A DNA stretch of 64,000 nucleotides from Dryococelus australis (Eukaryota; Arthropoda; Insecta; Phasmatodea; Phasmatidae). The position numbers were made by a program, and so were the translations under genes. The notes beneath the pieces were generated by a model. It ran no database searches and was not told the origin of the DNA. It saw nothing but the letters and a program-made list of their open reading frames with translations. Below, one piece after another: positions 35,813-47,524 of this stretch. The stretch lies in contig CM057000.1 of the NCBI GenBank assembly GCA_029891345.1, positions 132,048,163 to 132,112,162 of the forward strand, in the 5' to 3' direction. Position 1 is the first letter of the stretch; each line of letters opens with the position of its first letter.

Positions 35813-36124
35813 TCAATTAGATTCATTATCTGCATTGTAACCAAATCCATCATAACCTGACATGGAATCTGCAATTGGAAATCCCCCGTTATCGAAATCA
35901 GCTTCGTATTCTGCATCAAATTTTTCTAAATCGTCTGAATAATCTGAAACATAACCAGATTTATCAGAATCAGATAAGTAATCTACAATTGGAAATCCCT
36001 CGTACTCGTAATCTGCAACTAGAAATCCCACGTAATCAAAATCTTCATATTCTCCATTTAGAAATACAATGTAATTCTCTGAATCATAACCAGATTCGTG
36101 AAATGTGTCTGGAGGTCCATTCAT
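35813..36124 (-). CDS. Short acidic open frame at the right end of the Polinton
   Basis: 103 codons, MNGPPDTFHESGYDSENYIV to the stop at 35813. Very rich in Asp, Glu, Tyr and Gly, with a repeated GFPI-x-D element (three variants at about residues 33-80: VGFLVADYEY, EGFPIVDYLS and GGFPIADSMS). No signal peptide or membrane segment is visible. I do not recognise a family. It lies between the end of the capsid gene and the element edge and, unlike its neighbours, is not interrupted. It could be a real small gene, an end-decayed fragment, or a repeat-derived frame. Confidence 0.35.
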   Translation of the reverse strand: MNGPPDTFHESGYDSENYIVFLNGEYEDFDYVGFLVADYEYEGFPIVDYLSDSDKSGYVSDYSDDLEKFDAEYEADFDNGGFPIADSMSGYDGFGYNADNESN

Positions 36125-36299
36125 TTTGAATTTTTTTAATATGATTATTTATAAGATATAAATTTGATAAAGAAAAATATTTTTTGTATCTTCTGACATG
36201 CTCAATTTGAAACAATTTTCATAAGGTTTAGATTACTCGCTTGCAAAATTAGTGTTTCTAGAAAACGTAAAAAAATTGCTTTTTAAAAGCAAGAAATTG

Positions 36300-38185
36300 G
36301 TTTTTTTTTTTTTTTTTTGCTTAAATTTTGCAGTTTTTTTAATTGGCACAGATCTTGCACTAAGATTTTCAAAAAATTTAGAATTAGTTTGATTTTGGTT
36401 TAAATTTACATGATTTCCGAGGAAAATTGCTTGTTTTTGAGTTCTCCTTTTTAAAAAAATTTAGAGTCTAAATGTAGCCTCAAGAACCTTGATTTTGGAT
36501 AAAAAAACTTCGTTATTTTGATGAAAATAAGGGGTGAGTCAGTTCTCTTATTAATTATCTACTCATATTGCAGTGTGAGTTCTGTCACTTTCACATTCAG
36601 TTGTCTATTTGCTAACCCTGCCTGTGTGGTGTATAATGATTACACCTATTAATCTACACATTTGTTCTGATACCTGTTAGCTGTCTGTATACAATTAACA
36701 TATAATATAATTTCAGTGGTTCGCATATGAGGGGTATAAATAAATAGAAATAGTAAATATCTCTCTCACTATTTTATCTCATTAGGTGTTACAAGATGGA
36801 AATAAATATAATATCCCCAAATTATTGGATAGTTTGAGTTTCATCCATTTAGTATAGTAATGGTTGAAATCATGAATAAGACATATATCTATAGTCTATT
36901 CACAGTTTCTTCACACTTTTTGAATATAACCTTTAAAGTATTACTCCAGGTGTGATGTTTCTCATGTATTTTAAGCATTTTATACTTCTGTGAACATAAG
37001 CGTATCTTATTTTTTATTAAGGTGAACTTTTACTTATATTTTACATAAAAATTGTAATATTTAATTAGCAATTGATGAGAATAACACACTGGAGAAAATA
37101 GGTGTGTTGGTAATGCCTAGTAAGGAAATACAAATAAACTGAGTGCGCACAAATGCGGTGTGCTGTCTCTTTGGTGTAATTTTATAGACTTAGTTAAGCC
37201 TGTTTTGCAAGAGACAGGGGAATCTCCTGCAAGTAGAACTTTAGCAGGTCTTTATAAAAGTTGGAAGTAGCAGTGAATGGACTACATTAATATTTATTAA
37301 AATAATAAAACAATAAATTTTAATATTACTGACGTACCTAAGAAACCTGAAATACTATAGACAATATAGTGGCAAAGTTTAATTTTACTGTTTACCAGCA
37401 GAAAATACTAATCAAAATATATATCCGATTGTAAACAGTAAAAAGAAACAGTTTTAGACAAATGTAACCAATAATAATATTCTTATAGTCTATACATTGT
37501 TAGTTTCTCTAGTGCACCATAAAATATATATTTTCGCACCCTTATAAAAGTGTCTCGGATGAGACAGTATTTTGATTCAATGTGTGCTGTATGTACTGCT
37601 GTAAGTATACAAATTGGACTTTTGTAATTTGAATGAGGAATAAAAGAAAGTTGTAATTTTTAAATTTTAGTTTTGTGTTTTACATTAACTTAATAATTCA
37701 AATATTTTTACACGTGTATGTAATCTCAATTTTGCATTCTTAGTTACCTCTACATTTTTGTTTCTGTTATCTGTTGTCTACATTTTCACCCAGAACGTTA
37801 CCATTGGCAGGTAATGTGCAGGGTATAGTTTATTTTTCAGTTGCACTTTATCCTGTCATATCAAATTAATTCATATAAAACTTATATTTAAATAACATTC
37901 ATATAAATCTTATCTCCATGTATATCTGTGCATTGTTTTTTTCCTTGTTATCACCATTCCTTTCCAGTGTGCTTCCAAAGTAATTAAATCTCTCTGCTTG
38001 TTTCAGTTCCACTCTATTCCCATTTCCTATTTTGTCTTTGTTATGTATTCTTATGTATGTCCTTTAACTTTTGATTAAAAACAAGTAATTTAGAATTTGC
38101 TAAAGAAACTCAGAGGAAATTCATTGCTATAATGTGCACGAAAATATGGAATTATATTAATAAAGAAAAGAAACTAGATATGGCC
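36300..38185. other. Intronic, no gene seen
   Basis: AT-rich DNA with a T run at about 36301-36318. Polinton terminal repeats were looked for near its edges and not found. Confidence 0.3.
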
Positions 38186-38189
38186 AACA

Positions 38190-39023
38190 TGTGTTCTGTA
38201 CCAGGTGATAATAAACACCAGAGTGGGGTAGATAAGTACAAATAGAGAATATTTCATCAAGGAACCAATAGTCTAATGTCCGTAGTTAACCTGTTAATGG
38301 CAGTGGCAGTGTGCAGGAGTGGGTAGGCAGTCACAACTACTAGGCTACAGGCAGTGCAATGAAATTACACTTTATGTATACATTTGGGCTGAAGGCATGG
38401 GGACAGTGTGTCTGTTTGATGTCTCTGTTCAAACTATCCGCCACCATTGGCCATATAGGCAGTGCAGCGCTGAAGCATGTTGCGACGCACATCTGTAAAG
38501 GTTTCCGGAATAGTGAGCTCATCCCTCGTGTCAAGTCATGTGGCATACACCATCGGTTTGATGTGGCACCACAGCCAGAAGTCAGGTGGTGTATTGTCAA
38601 GTAAGCGTGGTGGCCATGCTATGGGGCCTCCCCTATCTATCCACTGGTTCGGGAAGTGCATGTCGAGATGCCAGTGAACCGCAACAGCGAAATGAGGCAG
38701 GGCCTATCCTACTGAAACCACATTGCCTTACGAGCATCTAAAGGAACTTTCTCCATGTATTCTGGTAACACATCCTGCAGGAACTGTAGATACATAGCAC
38801 CTCTGAGACTGCTACTGTGCAGTACTGAGCAGTGTTATCAGGCACGCAAACCTGCGCACAGGCTGGTTACAATGCCACGTTGACAAGGTTGCCTACCCAC
38901 CCCTGCACTTTGCCACTGCCATTATCAGGTTAACTATGGATGTTAGACTATTGGCTCCTTGATGAGATATGCTCCATTTGTACTTACCTTCCCTACTCTG
39001 GTGTTTATCATCATTTGTTCGTG
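38190..39023. mobile_element. TIR transposon remnant, about 0.83 kb
   Basis: Long terminal inverted repeats: 'tgataataaacaccagagt' near 38207 and 'ggaaccaatagtctaatgtcc' near 38261 pair with the reverse complement at about 38930-39015, as does 'ggcagtg...gcaggagtgggtaggca' near 38299 with 'tgcctacccacccctgca' near 38890. Arms are about 130-140 bp. A transposase fragment lies between. Confidence 0.8.
38340..38830 (-). pseudogene. Tc1/mariner-type transposase C-terminal fragment
   Basis: On the minus strand: YMEKVPLDARKAMWFQ near 38758, then FAVAVHWHLDMHFPNQWIDR leading into GGPIAWPPR near 38620, then DFWLWCHIKPMVYA. The pattern 'W.GRGGP..WPPRSPDL.P.DFWLWG' is the region of the last catalytic Asp in Tc1/mariner-related insect transposases. 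Here the frame has stops and shifts, and the N-terminal DNA-binding part is gone. Confidence 0.65.
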
Positions 39024-39182
39024 AACATCAGATATAATGCATGTTTGTAAAAGGTGTGTTGAAAATTTGCATAAAAGGAAAGTAGTGTGAATTTTTAGGC
39101 CAAGAAGGAAATACAAACTGATGTGAAACTGCAGTACAAAGAAGAAATGGTGTTTGAACAGAAGTGTTTGGTGTTGTTGTAG

Positions 39183-39371
39183 TTCAAGCCTATATTTCTG
39201 GGTACGGTCGACCCAAATAGCGACATGGCCAAGTGGGTACGAGTGGTGAACTCCCAGAAGTGTGTGCGAGCTGGCGGCAAGCACAATGATCTGGATGATG
39301 TTGGCAAGGATGTCTACCACCACACTTTCTTCGAAATGATGGGCAACTGGTCATTTGGAGACTATTTCAAG
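39183..39371 (+). CDS. AARS1: Alanyl-tRNA synthetase, coding exon 2 (residues 50-112)
   Basis: Acceptor AG at 39181-39182, donor GT at 39372. 63 codons, [20 protein letters not shown] to WSFGDYFK. It holds the class II motif 2 region, [18 protein letters not shown] and [18 protein letters not shown], with the residues that bind ATP and the acceptor stem. Phase 0 at both sides. Frame intact and closely like other animal AARS. Confidence 0.96.
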
Positions 39372-39374
39372 GTA

Positions 39375-41785
39375 TAACTATTGGTAATAATTTCTTTGAT
39401 GAGAGGAGTGGGGTGGTTGATTGGCTGTAAACTTTTGTAAAGGATTTTCATGGTAAGGTAAGCAGTTTTGAAATTAGCCTCTGAAAAAGAATCACTGCCT
39501 ATAGCTACATATATGCAGACTCCCAGTAAAGTTGGCAACAAGTTAAGGACGCTGCTTACTTGGAGCTTTTTGGCACGTTTGAGGTTTGGAAGCAAGCAAG
39601 CGATAAGGATGACACTGACATACTCCTAGTGACCCATCACTCCTATACACAAGGTGCTGAACTGGCATGCAGTGTTTTTATCATGCTAAATATACCTATG
39701 GAACTTTATGGTTTGAAGAAAAGTTCAATGAAGTTCCTATAATAGTTTCGCATGTTTCCAACAAGTACATTACGAGATACATAAATGTGAAAAAGCAGTT
39801 TTCAGCTATAGTCCATTCCCCATTTCTCGGAGTCCTGCTAAATATCTACTTGCAGGTCCATTTCTTGCCCAGTAGACAGTTTTTCAGATGCTTTCTTGCT
39901 CGATAAAACAACACAGTACCATTACGGTCTACTCGCAATATTTTCCACTGCTAATTTAAACTGTAAAAATGATATATGTTGCCATCGGGGCTACCTAAAT
40001 ATTTAAAAGCCACCGTTTAATTTACAAATAGTATTCTATAAAACTAGGTTAAAATAATATTTTTACTGTGAACTATTTCTTACTGGTCGTTGCCAACACG
40101 TCACTGCTCTCGCTGTTGTTAATTCATATTTAAAAAGAAATAAATATGACAAGTTATAGAAGATATTAATTTAAAGTTTCATTTGTTCAACAGTACAGTA
40201 CTCTAAAGTTAACCACAGTGTTATATATTTGTGGAATACAGGTTATTGAAAAAACAAGTTGACATGTTATGCCTAGAGTGCTTTTTCAAATGTTGATTTT
40301 CATAAGTTGCTTCCAATCGGGAATGGACTATATGTTGTAGGGCTTGGAAACACCATTTTTTATGTGCGTGGTATATTTAGAGCATTATTCGTACTTCGTC
40401 TGAAGTATGTTTTCCTTTCATATATCAGTATAATGGCTACACGTTCAGTGGTTTCAATGAAAACTTGGATTTGAAACACACTGCAACGTAGTTCAATTAC
40501 CAGATAGGTAGCGTCCTTAGTGAAAATACAGTATTTCAGCACGTATAGGTCGAACATTTTTACAAAAATAATGACTACGAAAATTGGAGTGCTGCTTATT
40601 TACGAGATAAAAAATTATTTCACCCCCAAAACATGTTTAGCAACATGTCATCATACAGTACATTTTAATGTTTTAACTTAGTTTCTAAGGAAGTAAAAAA
40701 AAAAAAAAAGAACAAATTAATAGCTTATCACTCATGTCTAAATGCTTAAAGGCCGCTTTTCACCAGTTGGTGCTGTGAAGGCTGGGTGGTCTACCGGTAT
40801 TTTTAGAATGCCTCCTTCACTCTCTTGTCTCTCACGCTATGTCTCTCTGGCAGGTTGAGAGAGCCAGCAGCAGCTGTGTGTGTGTACTTGCCATAGTTTG
40901 CTGTTCTTGCGCCGGTCCGCCGGTTGGCCTCCACACTAGTACGATGAGGTCTGGCAATATTTACAGGAATACAAAAATTCAGTGCAGCCTATACTTGAAA
41001 TATTAATTATCCCTAATTTTTCATCAAAACTTTTGGTGCGGCCTGTACATGCACGCTGCCTATGCACACCAAAATACGGTAGTTGTAACACTTGAGTCTA
41101 ATGTTTGATTTTATGGCTACTGAAGTTGTATCTTGTTTCTATACACGTAAGAGTATAAATTTGTGTATTATTAACACATTTTCTTTCTTTGAAAGTTTAC
41201 GTTTTCACTTGGGTGATGCATGAATAGTGAAACAATTGGTGGCATTGTTAGAGGTACATGAATTTAGCAAATTCTTTCAGTGACAGGCTAGACTTCAAGC
41301 AAGTGTACTCTAGTTGTTCTTTCATGATTGGGCCACAGTGGTTTCAACATGCCTTGATCAACTCTTCAGCCAGTGATAAAGAGGAGTCATTAATGTGACA
41401 GTGTTAGGTGCAACTAAGTTCAATAAAACAGTCTCGCACATTGGCAGCAGTCAATGAATAGACAGTCGTGGCCAGAGTATGTATATTACTGAGAATTTTA
41501 GGCTGCTGACAAATTAATGTACGAAGTTTACATATTTGTACATGTTGTTGAAGGATACAACATGAGAAGACAAGTAGATCTGAACACTGCTTTCAAAAGT
41601 GCCTAGTAAAACATGCATAGCCTATAAGAGTACAGTTTTCCACATATGTAGGGATAGGTAATGGAAGGAGAGGTGGGGGCAAACCTCAAAATGATGATCC
41701 ACATTTAAAGGTTAAAATTGCAAAGTAATATATTGTGGGAACAGGCCGCTAGGCTACAGATTACAATATAAATAGCAGACAGAAT
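39375..41785. other. Intronic, repeat-like, no gene
   Basis: A short + frame at 39560-39742 has no known domain. 40560-41090 ends 'ccaaaatacggta' and contains repeated 'gcggcct/gcagcct..ata' text, as in some insect repeats whose ends begin TACCGTATTT; the left edge is unclear. Otherwise nothing. Confidence 0.35.
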
Positions 41786-41906
41786 AAATAAGTACTCACA
41801 GGGCAGTACTCGTAGATAGATACAAACAAAAGTCAGATAAACATATTTTCATGCGGATGGAAGGTCGCGCAACGTTTTGGTGGCTAGGCTAGCTTCTTAG
41901 GCGGTG
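41775..41906 (+). repeat. Dispersed repeat, copy 1 (copy 2 at 59.3 kb)
   Basis: 'agtactcacagggcagtactcgtagatag' through 'catgcggatggaaggtcgcgcaac' to 'ggctaggctagcttc' recurs with scattered changes at 59257-59382 in the same direction. The rest of the intron to 43545 shows no gene. Confidence 0.8.
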
Positions 41907-43545
41907 AGCTGTGTCACCGTACTGTGAGAATTACTAGAAACCTGGAATATTTGCGAGGTTGTTTGATGGCTGGGCTGAACTCAACAGTTTTGTATATATC
42001 CCAGGCTATGTCATTGTTATTAGCTGGTGTCTTCATCCTGTGTACTAGGTTGTACATGATACACTCATTCCCTTCCTTCCTGTGTGTTACTGGTTCACAG
42101 TCCTGCGGGGTGTGTCAGGAAAATAAGTGGTCGAATCACAAAGATAGAAAGTATATGTTTAAAAAGTCTATCCTAGCTCTGCTTGAAGTCACTAAATTTT
42201 TGGTTATCTAAACATGCTTACCTAATGTGGAGTGGTAGTAAGGAGATACACTGGTGTTTACAGTTCTTGCACCAGTTGGTGCAATGTGTGTATTCAGGTA
42301 GGTTGCACTGGTTCATCAGTACTCGTAGTGATGCAGTGGTCTGACCGGCCGTAGCTCACTTTGTTTGTGCTCACACTTGTCGTTTAGTTAAATTATTGTG
42401 CTGTTTACTTGTGAGTGAGTGTTTTACGGTGAAGCTGTGCATCATATTTTACTCTGATATAAGCTGTTTACTGTAAATTGAGCACTTTTGAAAGCCCTGC
42501 TTGTGTGCACATTGTGTGTTCTTCCACCATATGTACATATAACTTTGCTATGGGCCTGATTACATTATTCATGTGTCTATCGTGTGAAACATCTGTAAAG
42601 TTATTAAAACAGCTAATATTCTACAAATTTGCTTGTTCTTACATGTACATGTATTAAAAAACAGAAATGGAAAGAAAACATTTCAGTTCAATGTTCACAA
42701 ATGTTTACCTCACACTTTGTATTCAACATTAATACGGGGAACTACTTTCCCTCTGTTGATACCAAATTAGAACTTCATTTTTTATACCTCTTAATTTTAC
42801 ACTTACTTGTAATTGTGACATTAATGTTATGTTCACAGCTGTCATCTCAGCAGCCTTGTGTATAATATATGTATGTGATGGATATTTAAAGATAATTATT
42901 TAATTTTTGGGGTATTTTATTGATATTTATGTTGCGTATGTAACTATGAAGGATGTTGGTATTTACTGTTTGACAAACTCAGCTGATACCCCAGGAAATG
43001 TGTGAAACACAGGACCTTTCCCCTTCCCCATTCTTCACTCTTATTGGTGCAGCAATTTCATGATTGTGCGAGACAGTTCGGACGATACATGTACAAGCTG
43101 GTCACGTGCTAACTGATAACTTTTCTAGCTACCTGTTGTCAGTGATAATAATCAATACAAACTGCAAAACCTTACTTGACAGTAGATCTACCAATGGAAT
43201 CACCAAAATGGTGTGAAGTAAGAGAGAAAATATTTTAAAATTCTTTATGGTTTGTTGGGGGTAGTAATACATGTTTTGAAACAGACTATCCTGTTTAACT
43301 CTTCATTCCTCTCACCATGCCCTCGGTTCCGCGAACTCTCATTACTTATCACACTGAAAGTGATTGCAATGCTTAGTCATAAGCTCTTTAGATATGTTTA
43401 TGGAGCTGTATTATTATTCTTACTATAATGTTCGTTTGCAAAGTAAGAAACCATATATTAGAACTGTAGTCTTTTGTTTAAAATTAAATTAGTCTGTGTT
43501 AGAGTTAGAGGTTTGTCTTGCAGTCAGTGTATTAACTGTGTGCAG

Positions 43546-43691
43546 AAAGAGATCTGTGCCTGGGCATGGGAACTGCTGAACAAGGAGTTTGGTTTACCTG
43601 CAGACAGGCTGTACGTCACTTACTGTGGCGGAGATAAAGCTTCTGGACTGGCTCCCGATGACGAGTGCAAACAGATCTGGATTGATTTGGG
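43546..43691 (+). CDS. AARS1: Alanyl-tRNA synthetase, coding exon 3 (residues 113-161)
   Basis: Acceptor gtgtgcag (AG at 43544-43545). [34 protein letters not shown], then CKQIWIDLG. The end is set by reading frame: exon 4 needs two leading bases, and only the donor GTTGGT at 43692 (leaving GG plus C = Gly) keeps the frame into [15 protein letters not shown]. The better-looking GTAAGA donor four bases downstream (43696) would shift the frame. Part of the helical region after motif 2. Confidence 0.9.
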
Positions 43692-44185
43692 GTTGGTAAG
43701 ATTATGTAACTCGTTTTTAAGTGTAACAAACAAGTGAATTATTACACTACAAAAAAGTACCTAATTGAGTAAAATAACACTTGTATTGTTATGTTGGAAC
43801 TAAAGTCTTTAACTTGAGTATTACAGACCACTGGAAAAAACTTGAAACATTAACAGCTTGGGAAAGGCTTTACACACAGCTTTAAGCTTGTAATGTCACA
43901 GTTCTATATGTATATTTTTTCTTTTCCTGCTTCTCAGTTTAAAACATTTATTGTCGGGAGTAATTCTCTAGATGAAAAACGTTAGCTAAGTAATAAGGTG
44001 AAAAGACTGTAAAAATCTAGAAACATGTACAGTATTATGGATATAATGACAAACTGTTAAAAATTATTGCATACGAGTGACGTTTATTAAACAGTTTAAA
44101 ACGACATGATACACAGGCTAGCAGAAATAAGTGGGGTGAAAACTACTATATAAACAGCATTAGACATATACACTAATGTAATCAG

Positions 44186-44945
44186 TTTGACGTGTGACAT
44201 CCTATTGACTAAGGAGGCATGTTACGACCCAAGTGTTTTGGTGGGTATAAGGGCAGACACTTGGGGTGAGTTTAAACTCTAGTTGCAGCGTGGAACATGA
44301 GCCCGACCAGTCATCTGCGCTGCTCTTCAGTGAGCTGGGGTCCACGGATCCAGGGGTTGGCGATGCCGAATGGGACTTCCTCACCCCTGAGGAAGGCCTG
44401 GATGATGAGGTAGATCTCTCCATCGGTCTTGGTGGATGGTTCAAACAAAGCTGGTAAGGGGGGCTGGCGAGACCAGCCTCTCTAGATGACGGGTTACTTG
44501 AGCTCTCTCCGGGGACTTAGGTTTTCAAGCACTTGTGGGTTGGTGCTAAGCTCTTGTTGTTGTTGTTGTTGAGGGATAGTAACAGCTTTTTAATCCTCTT
44601 AACAATACCACTCCGATGGGAGTAGGGCATTAGGAGAAGATTCTGTACTACCAGTCCTGCGGAGGTGGAGAAAGTGATGTTCACCCCTATCTAGGTGTAC
44701 GTCCATGCACTGTAATCGCCAGACCTAGGCCATCCTTATCCCAGCATCCGGCACCAGAAGTGTGGTGGATACTGAGAGTCAGGTATCAATGGCTGATGAT
44801 CACAATATGTGGGCCAGTTCCCCAAAGGGTCAGGTCCTCAAACCCAGGAAAATACTCCCTCCGGCACCAGAAGCCTGGTGGACAGAGTATCACCCAGACT
44901 GATTGTCCAGCCTCCAAGAGGATTATAAGTTGGGTAAAACATGTT
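44186..44945 (+). repeat. Retroelement-like dispersed repeat, copy 1 (copy 2 at 52.1 kb)
   Basis: Shares with 52115-53045, in the same order: 'aagtgttttggt.ggt..agggcaga', 'gagcccgaccag/gaacctgaccag', 'ctggcgaga', 'accactccgatgggagtagggcat', 'ccggcaccagaag' and 'gagagtcaggt..ca.tggctgatg'. A 63-codon + frame (44266-44457) is acidic and unrecognised. GC-rich against the AT-rich intron. Probably the start of an LTR-type element. Confidence 0.65.
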
Positions 44946-44949
44946 TATT

Positions 44950-46770
44950 TCTGTGCATTTCCTCTTTATGGTGCTGGGGAGGGGGGGGGGGAGGACATAT
45001 ATGGGGACCCTTGTCAAAGTTGACCGGTACAGTCTCAGCACTACAAAAATACATACAACCATATGACACACAGTATTTAAGTATGAAAAGCCTTTGTCAA
45101 AATCGCCTAGGTTTTGAATTGAAGACAATTTCCGAATTGTAGACAACCCCTTATTTTTTCTATTCATTTTCTGTCAAAAAACCTCGTCTTCCTTTGGGTA
45201 AATACGGTAAGTACTCTGTAATTGGCAGTTCAGCATGTGATTGCTTTAAAGAGTTAGTTTATTGTCATTGGTATTTAAAACACATGCACACTGCAATTGA
45301 TGATTGTCAAGAAGGTTTTTAAGTAAACTCGCGTGGTAGTAGTTTACTGGCTGTGCGATTTCGGATTATCTTTCCTCTGTGGTTGGCATCTCTTTCTCAA
45401 GGCCGCATGTGTCGGGTATGGCTACATGTATGTGACCTTCAGGGAGATTCTTTGTAGCAGCCAGGCTGGGAAGAGACATAGCAGGCATATGCCAGCATCT
45501 CCCTTCTCTGACTGCTAGACTCTGTGTTGGGCCTACTTGGGGATGCCTGGCACCTGAGAACTGGTGGAAGCCTCTTCCTTCTGGAAGGCCTTTCTTGAGG
45601 GGGCCGTCTAGGGTCAGGGCTCTTCGGGATCCCTTACCCCGACTGCCAGGTGATGACCTTCCTTCCATACAGGAGGGGCAGCATCTGCTGAGATCTGGGG
45701 TTCTGCTGGGTCCTCCCAGACTGGGGTGACCACTGGGGTGATGGTGGTTCAGAGGTAGGCTCTTCGGGGACCTCTACCTCAATGATTGTGTTGCTGGGCT
45801 CACCCTTCCGGGCTGTTCGGAGAGTCCATGGGGTGGAGATCCCGACGTCATCTGGTGGCGGTACCTCTGGGGTAGTTGTTGGAGGGAGTGGCTCAATTGC
45901 TGATCCTCTTTCCCGGCTTGGCGAATTTCCATGCCCTCTGGTGGTGGTGTGGCTGAAGCAGATTCGAGGGGTAGATGTATCATGGATATGACCACCTCTA
46001 CTTCGTGGGGATGCTCCTCCTCCTGGACTGGAAGGGAAGCATCTTAGACCTTAGCGCCATCTAGCATCTTAGTCCAGGCATCGTCCGGGTCCTCCTGGAC
46101 CGGGGCAGCCAATGTAGTGTTGGCCGGGTGGTGGGGGTAGAAGTTCTTTGGGTACCGGGATTCAACCTCTGTATTAACCTGCAGGAAGGGGTTGTTCTCT
46201 CTCTGGAGTTGTGTACGGTGGCAGGTTCATCTGGCCTGGTTTCTGGTCATTTTTGGTTGATTTTGGGGCAGATGGGGTGTTTTCACCCCAAGCTGTTGGA
46301 GGCGGACTGGAGTACAGAGAGAGAAGTAGCCTTGGCCAGGTTACCCTCCCAGTTAATTATCATGCGTTAAATTAAAAACAATGATTTGAAAGAAAAAAAA
46401 ACCCTTTTTAACACTGTAATTGTTATTCTTCGAGTTGGTATGTATTTCTTTACTATCTTTTTATAATAAATTTCTTGAGATATTGTGCATGTGTATTTTC
46501 AGGGGCAACATATTCCATGTTTCAATGATAAGTGCGGTTTTTGTCGTCTTTAAAAACAGTATATGTCAGTGTCTTGTGCTTTCAAAAATACTTACCTCAA
46601 AAACCAGCAACCACTTATTATTTCCTATTTTATGATCGGCCACACAGAAACAAAATCACACCTGTAAACTAACATTGTTTGTTCCAAATAGCCTGCATTA
46701 AAGCTGCAGTGTGGGAAAACTGCTTGCCTATAATCAAGAGTTTACTGTTTTATCAAATTGCTTACCATTG
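44950..46770. other. Intronic, GC-rich retroelement-like, no gene
   Basis: 45330-46370 is GC-rich, with overlapping Pro/Ser-rich frames on both strands and none recognisable. A run of about ten G is near 44983. Repeated words such as 'gctcttcggg' and 'gtcctcc.ggac' suggest decayed mobile DNA. Confidence 0.35.
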
Positions 46771-46773
46771 ATA

Positions 46774-47260
46774 CGTGCTCAAATAGTCAAATGACGAATG
46801 CTCAAATAGTCCATTGACACGTGCTGGAATAGTCCATTGACGCATGATCAAAGAGTCCATTGACACATTCTTAAATAGTTCATTGATTCATGCTCGAATA
46901 GTTCATTGTAGCTTCAAATATTTCATTGTACCATGTTCAAATAGTTCATTGTAGCTTGCTCAAATAATTAATTTATGTGTGCTCAAAGCCCATTGACACA
47001 TACTCAAAACCCATTTATGTGTACTTGAATAGTCCACTGACATGTGCTCGAATAGTAAATTCTGTTGTGTACTCGAATAGTCCATTTATATTTCCTCAAA
47101 TAGTTCATTGATGTGTGCTGGAATAGGTCTATTGTTATATGCTGGAATAGTCTATTGTTGTGTGCAGGAATAGTCCATTGATGTGTGCCAGAATGGTTCA
47201 TTGATTTGCACTTGAATAATTCATTGATATGTGCCACAATAGTCCATTGCGTATGCTTGA
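46774..47260 (+). repeat. Minisatellite, about 23 bp unit, about 21 imperfect copies
   Basis: Unit tgctcgaatagtccattgac plus three bases. First units at 46776, 46799, 46822, 46845 and 46868 are exactly 23 bp apart; later ones vary from 20 to 25 bp. It ends about 70 bp before AARS exon 4. The minus-strand frame at 47004-47237 is only the minisatellite read as protein. Confidence 0.95.
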
Positions 47261-47332
47261 ATGAGATTTTATTTTATCGACAGAGAGCATTAAACAAGTA
47301 GCTGAATCAAAACCATTTATGTTTGATTTTAG

Positions 47333-47524
47333 CATTCCAGTAAACCACATCCTGCCAGGCAGCATGAAGGACAATTTCTGGGAAATGGGTGAGACAGGTC
47401 CTTGTGGACCTTGCTCTGAAATACACTATGACCGCATTGGGAATAGGAATGCTGCGCACTTGGTGAATCAAGATGATCCTGATGTGTTAGAGATTTGGAA
47501 CTTAGTGTTCATGCAGTTCAACAG
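47333..47524 (+). CDS. AARS1: Alanyl-tRNA synthetase, coding exon 4 (about residues 162-225)
   Basis: Acceptor tgattttag (AG at 47331-47332), donor GT at 47525. [34 protein letters not shown], then [26 protein letters not shown] lies in the active-site domain and is a strong AARS signature. Phase 1 entry (C completes Gly), exit leaves AG, completing Arg with the first base of exon 5. Frame intact. Confidence 0.95.

Larger units (their letters stand above)
26990..36150. mobile_element. Truncated, inactive Polinton/Maverick (adintovirus-like) element
   Basis: A run of nine gene remains with the Polinton set: pol B, packaging ATPase, retroviral-type integrase, adenovirus-type protease, major capsid and penton-like proteins. 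It is strikingly AT-rich compared with the gypsy regions. The N-terminal half of polB is absent, and no terminal inverted repeats or target duplication could be found, so the left end is truncated and the right edge is only estimated from the last frame (36124). Length about 9 kb against the usual 15-20 kb. Almost every gene carries stops or shifts, so it cannot produce particles or move. It sits within the first long AARS intron. Confidence 0.85.

Noticed and set aside
35875-36129. + strand 84-codon frame opposite the acidic ORF
   Set aside because: Asn/Leu/Gln text mirrors the acidic minus-strand repeat; only one frame can be real and the minus one has the better start and position.
44984-45023. 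CRISPR or bacterial features
   Set aside because: No direct-repeat/spacer array or prokaryotic gene organisation anywhere; the repeats seen are minisatellites or transposon copies.
47004-47237. Minus-strand 77-codon frame rich in H, N, W and I
   Set aside because: It is the 23 bp minisatellite translated; no independent coding signal.
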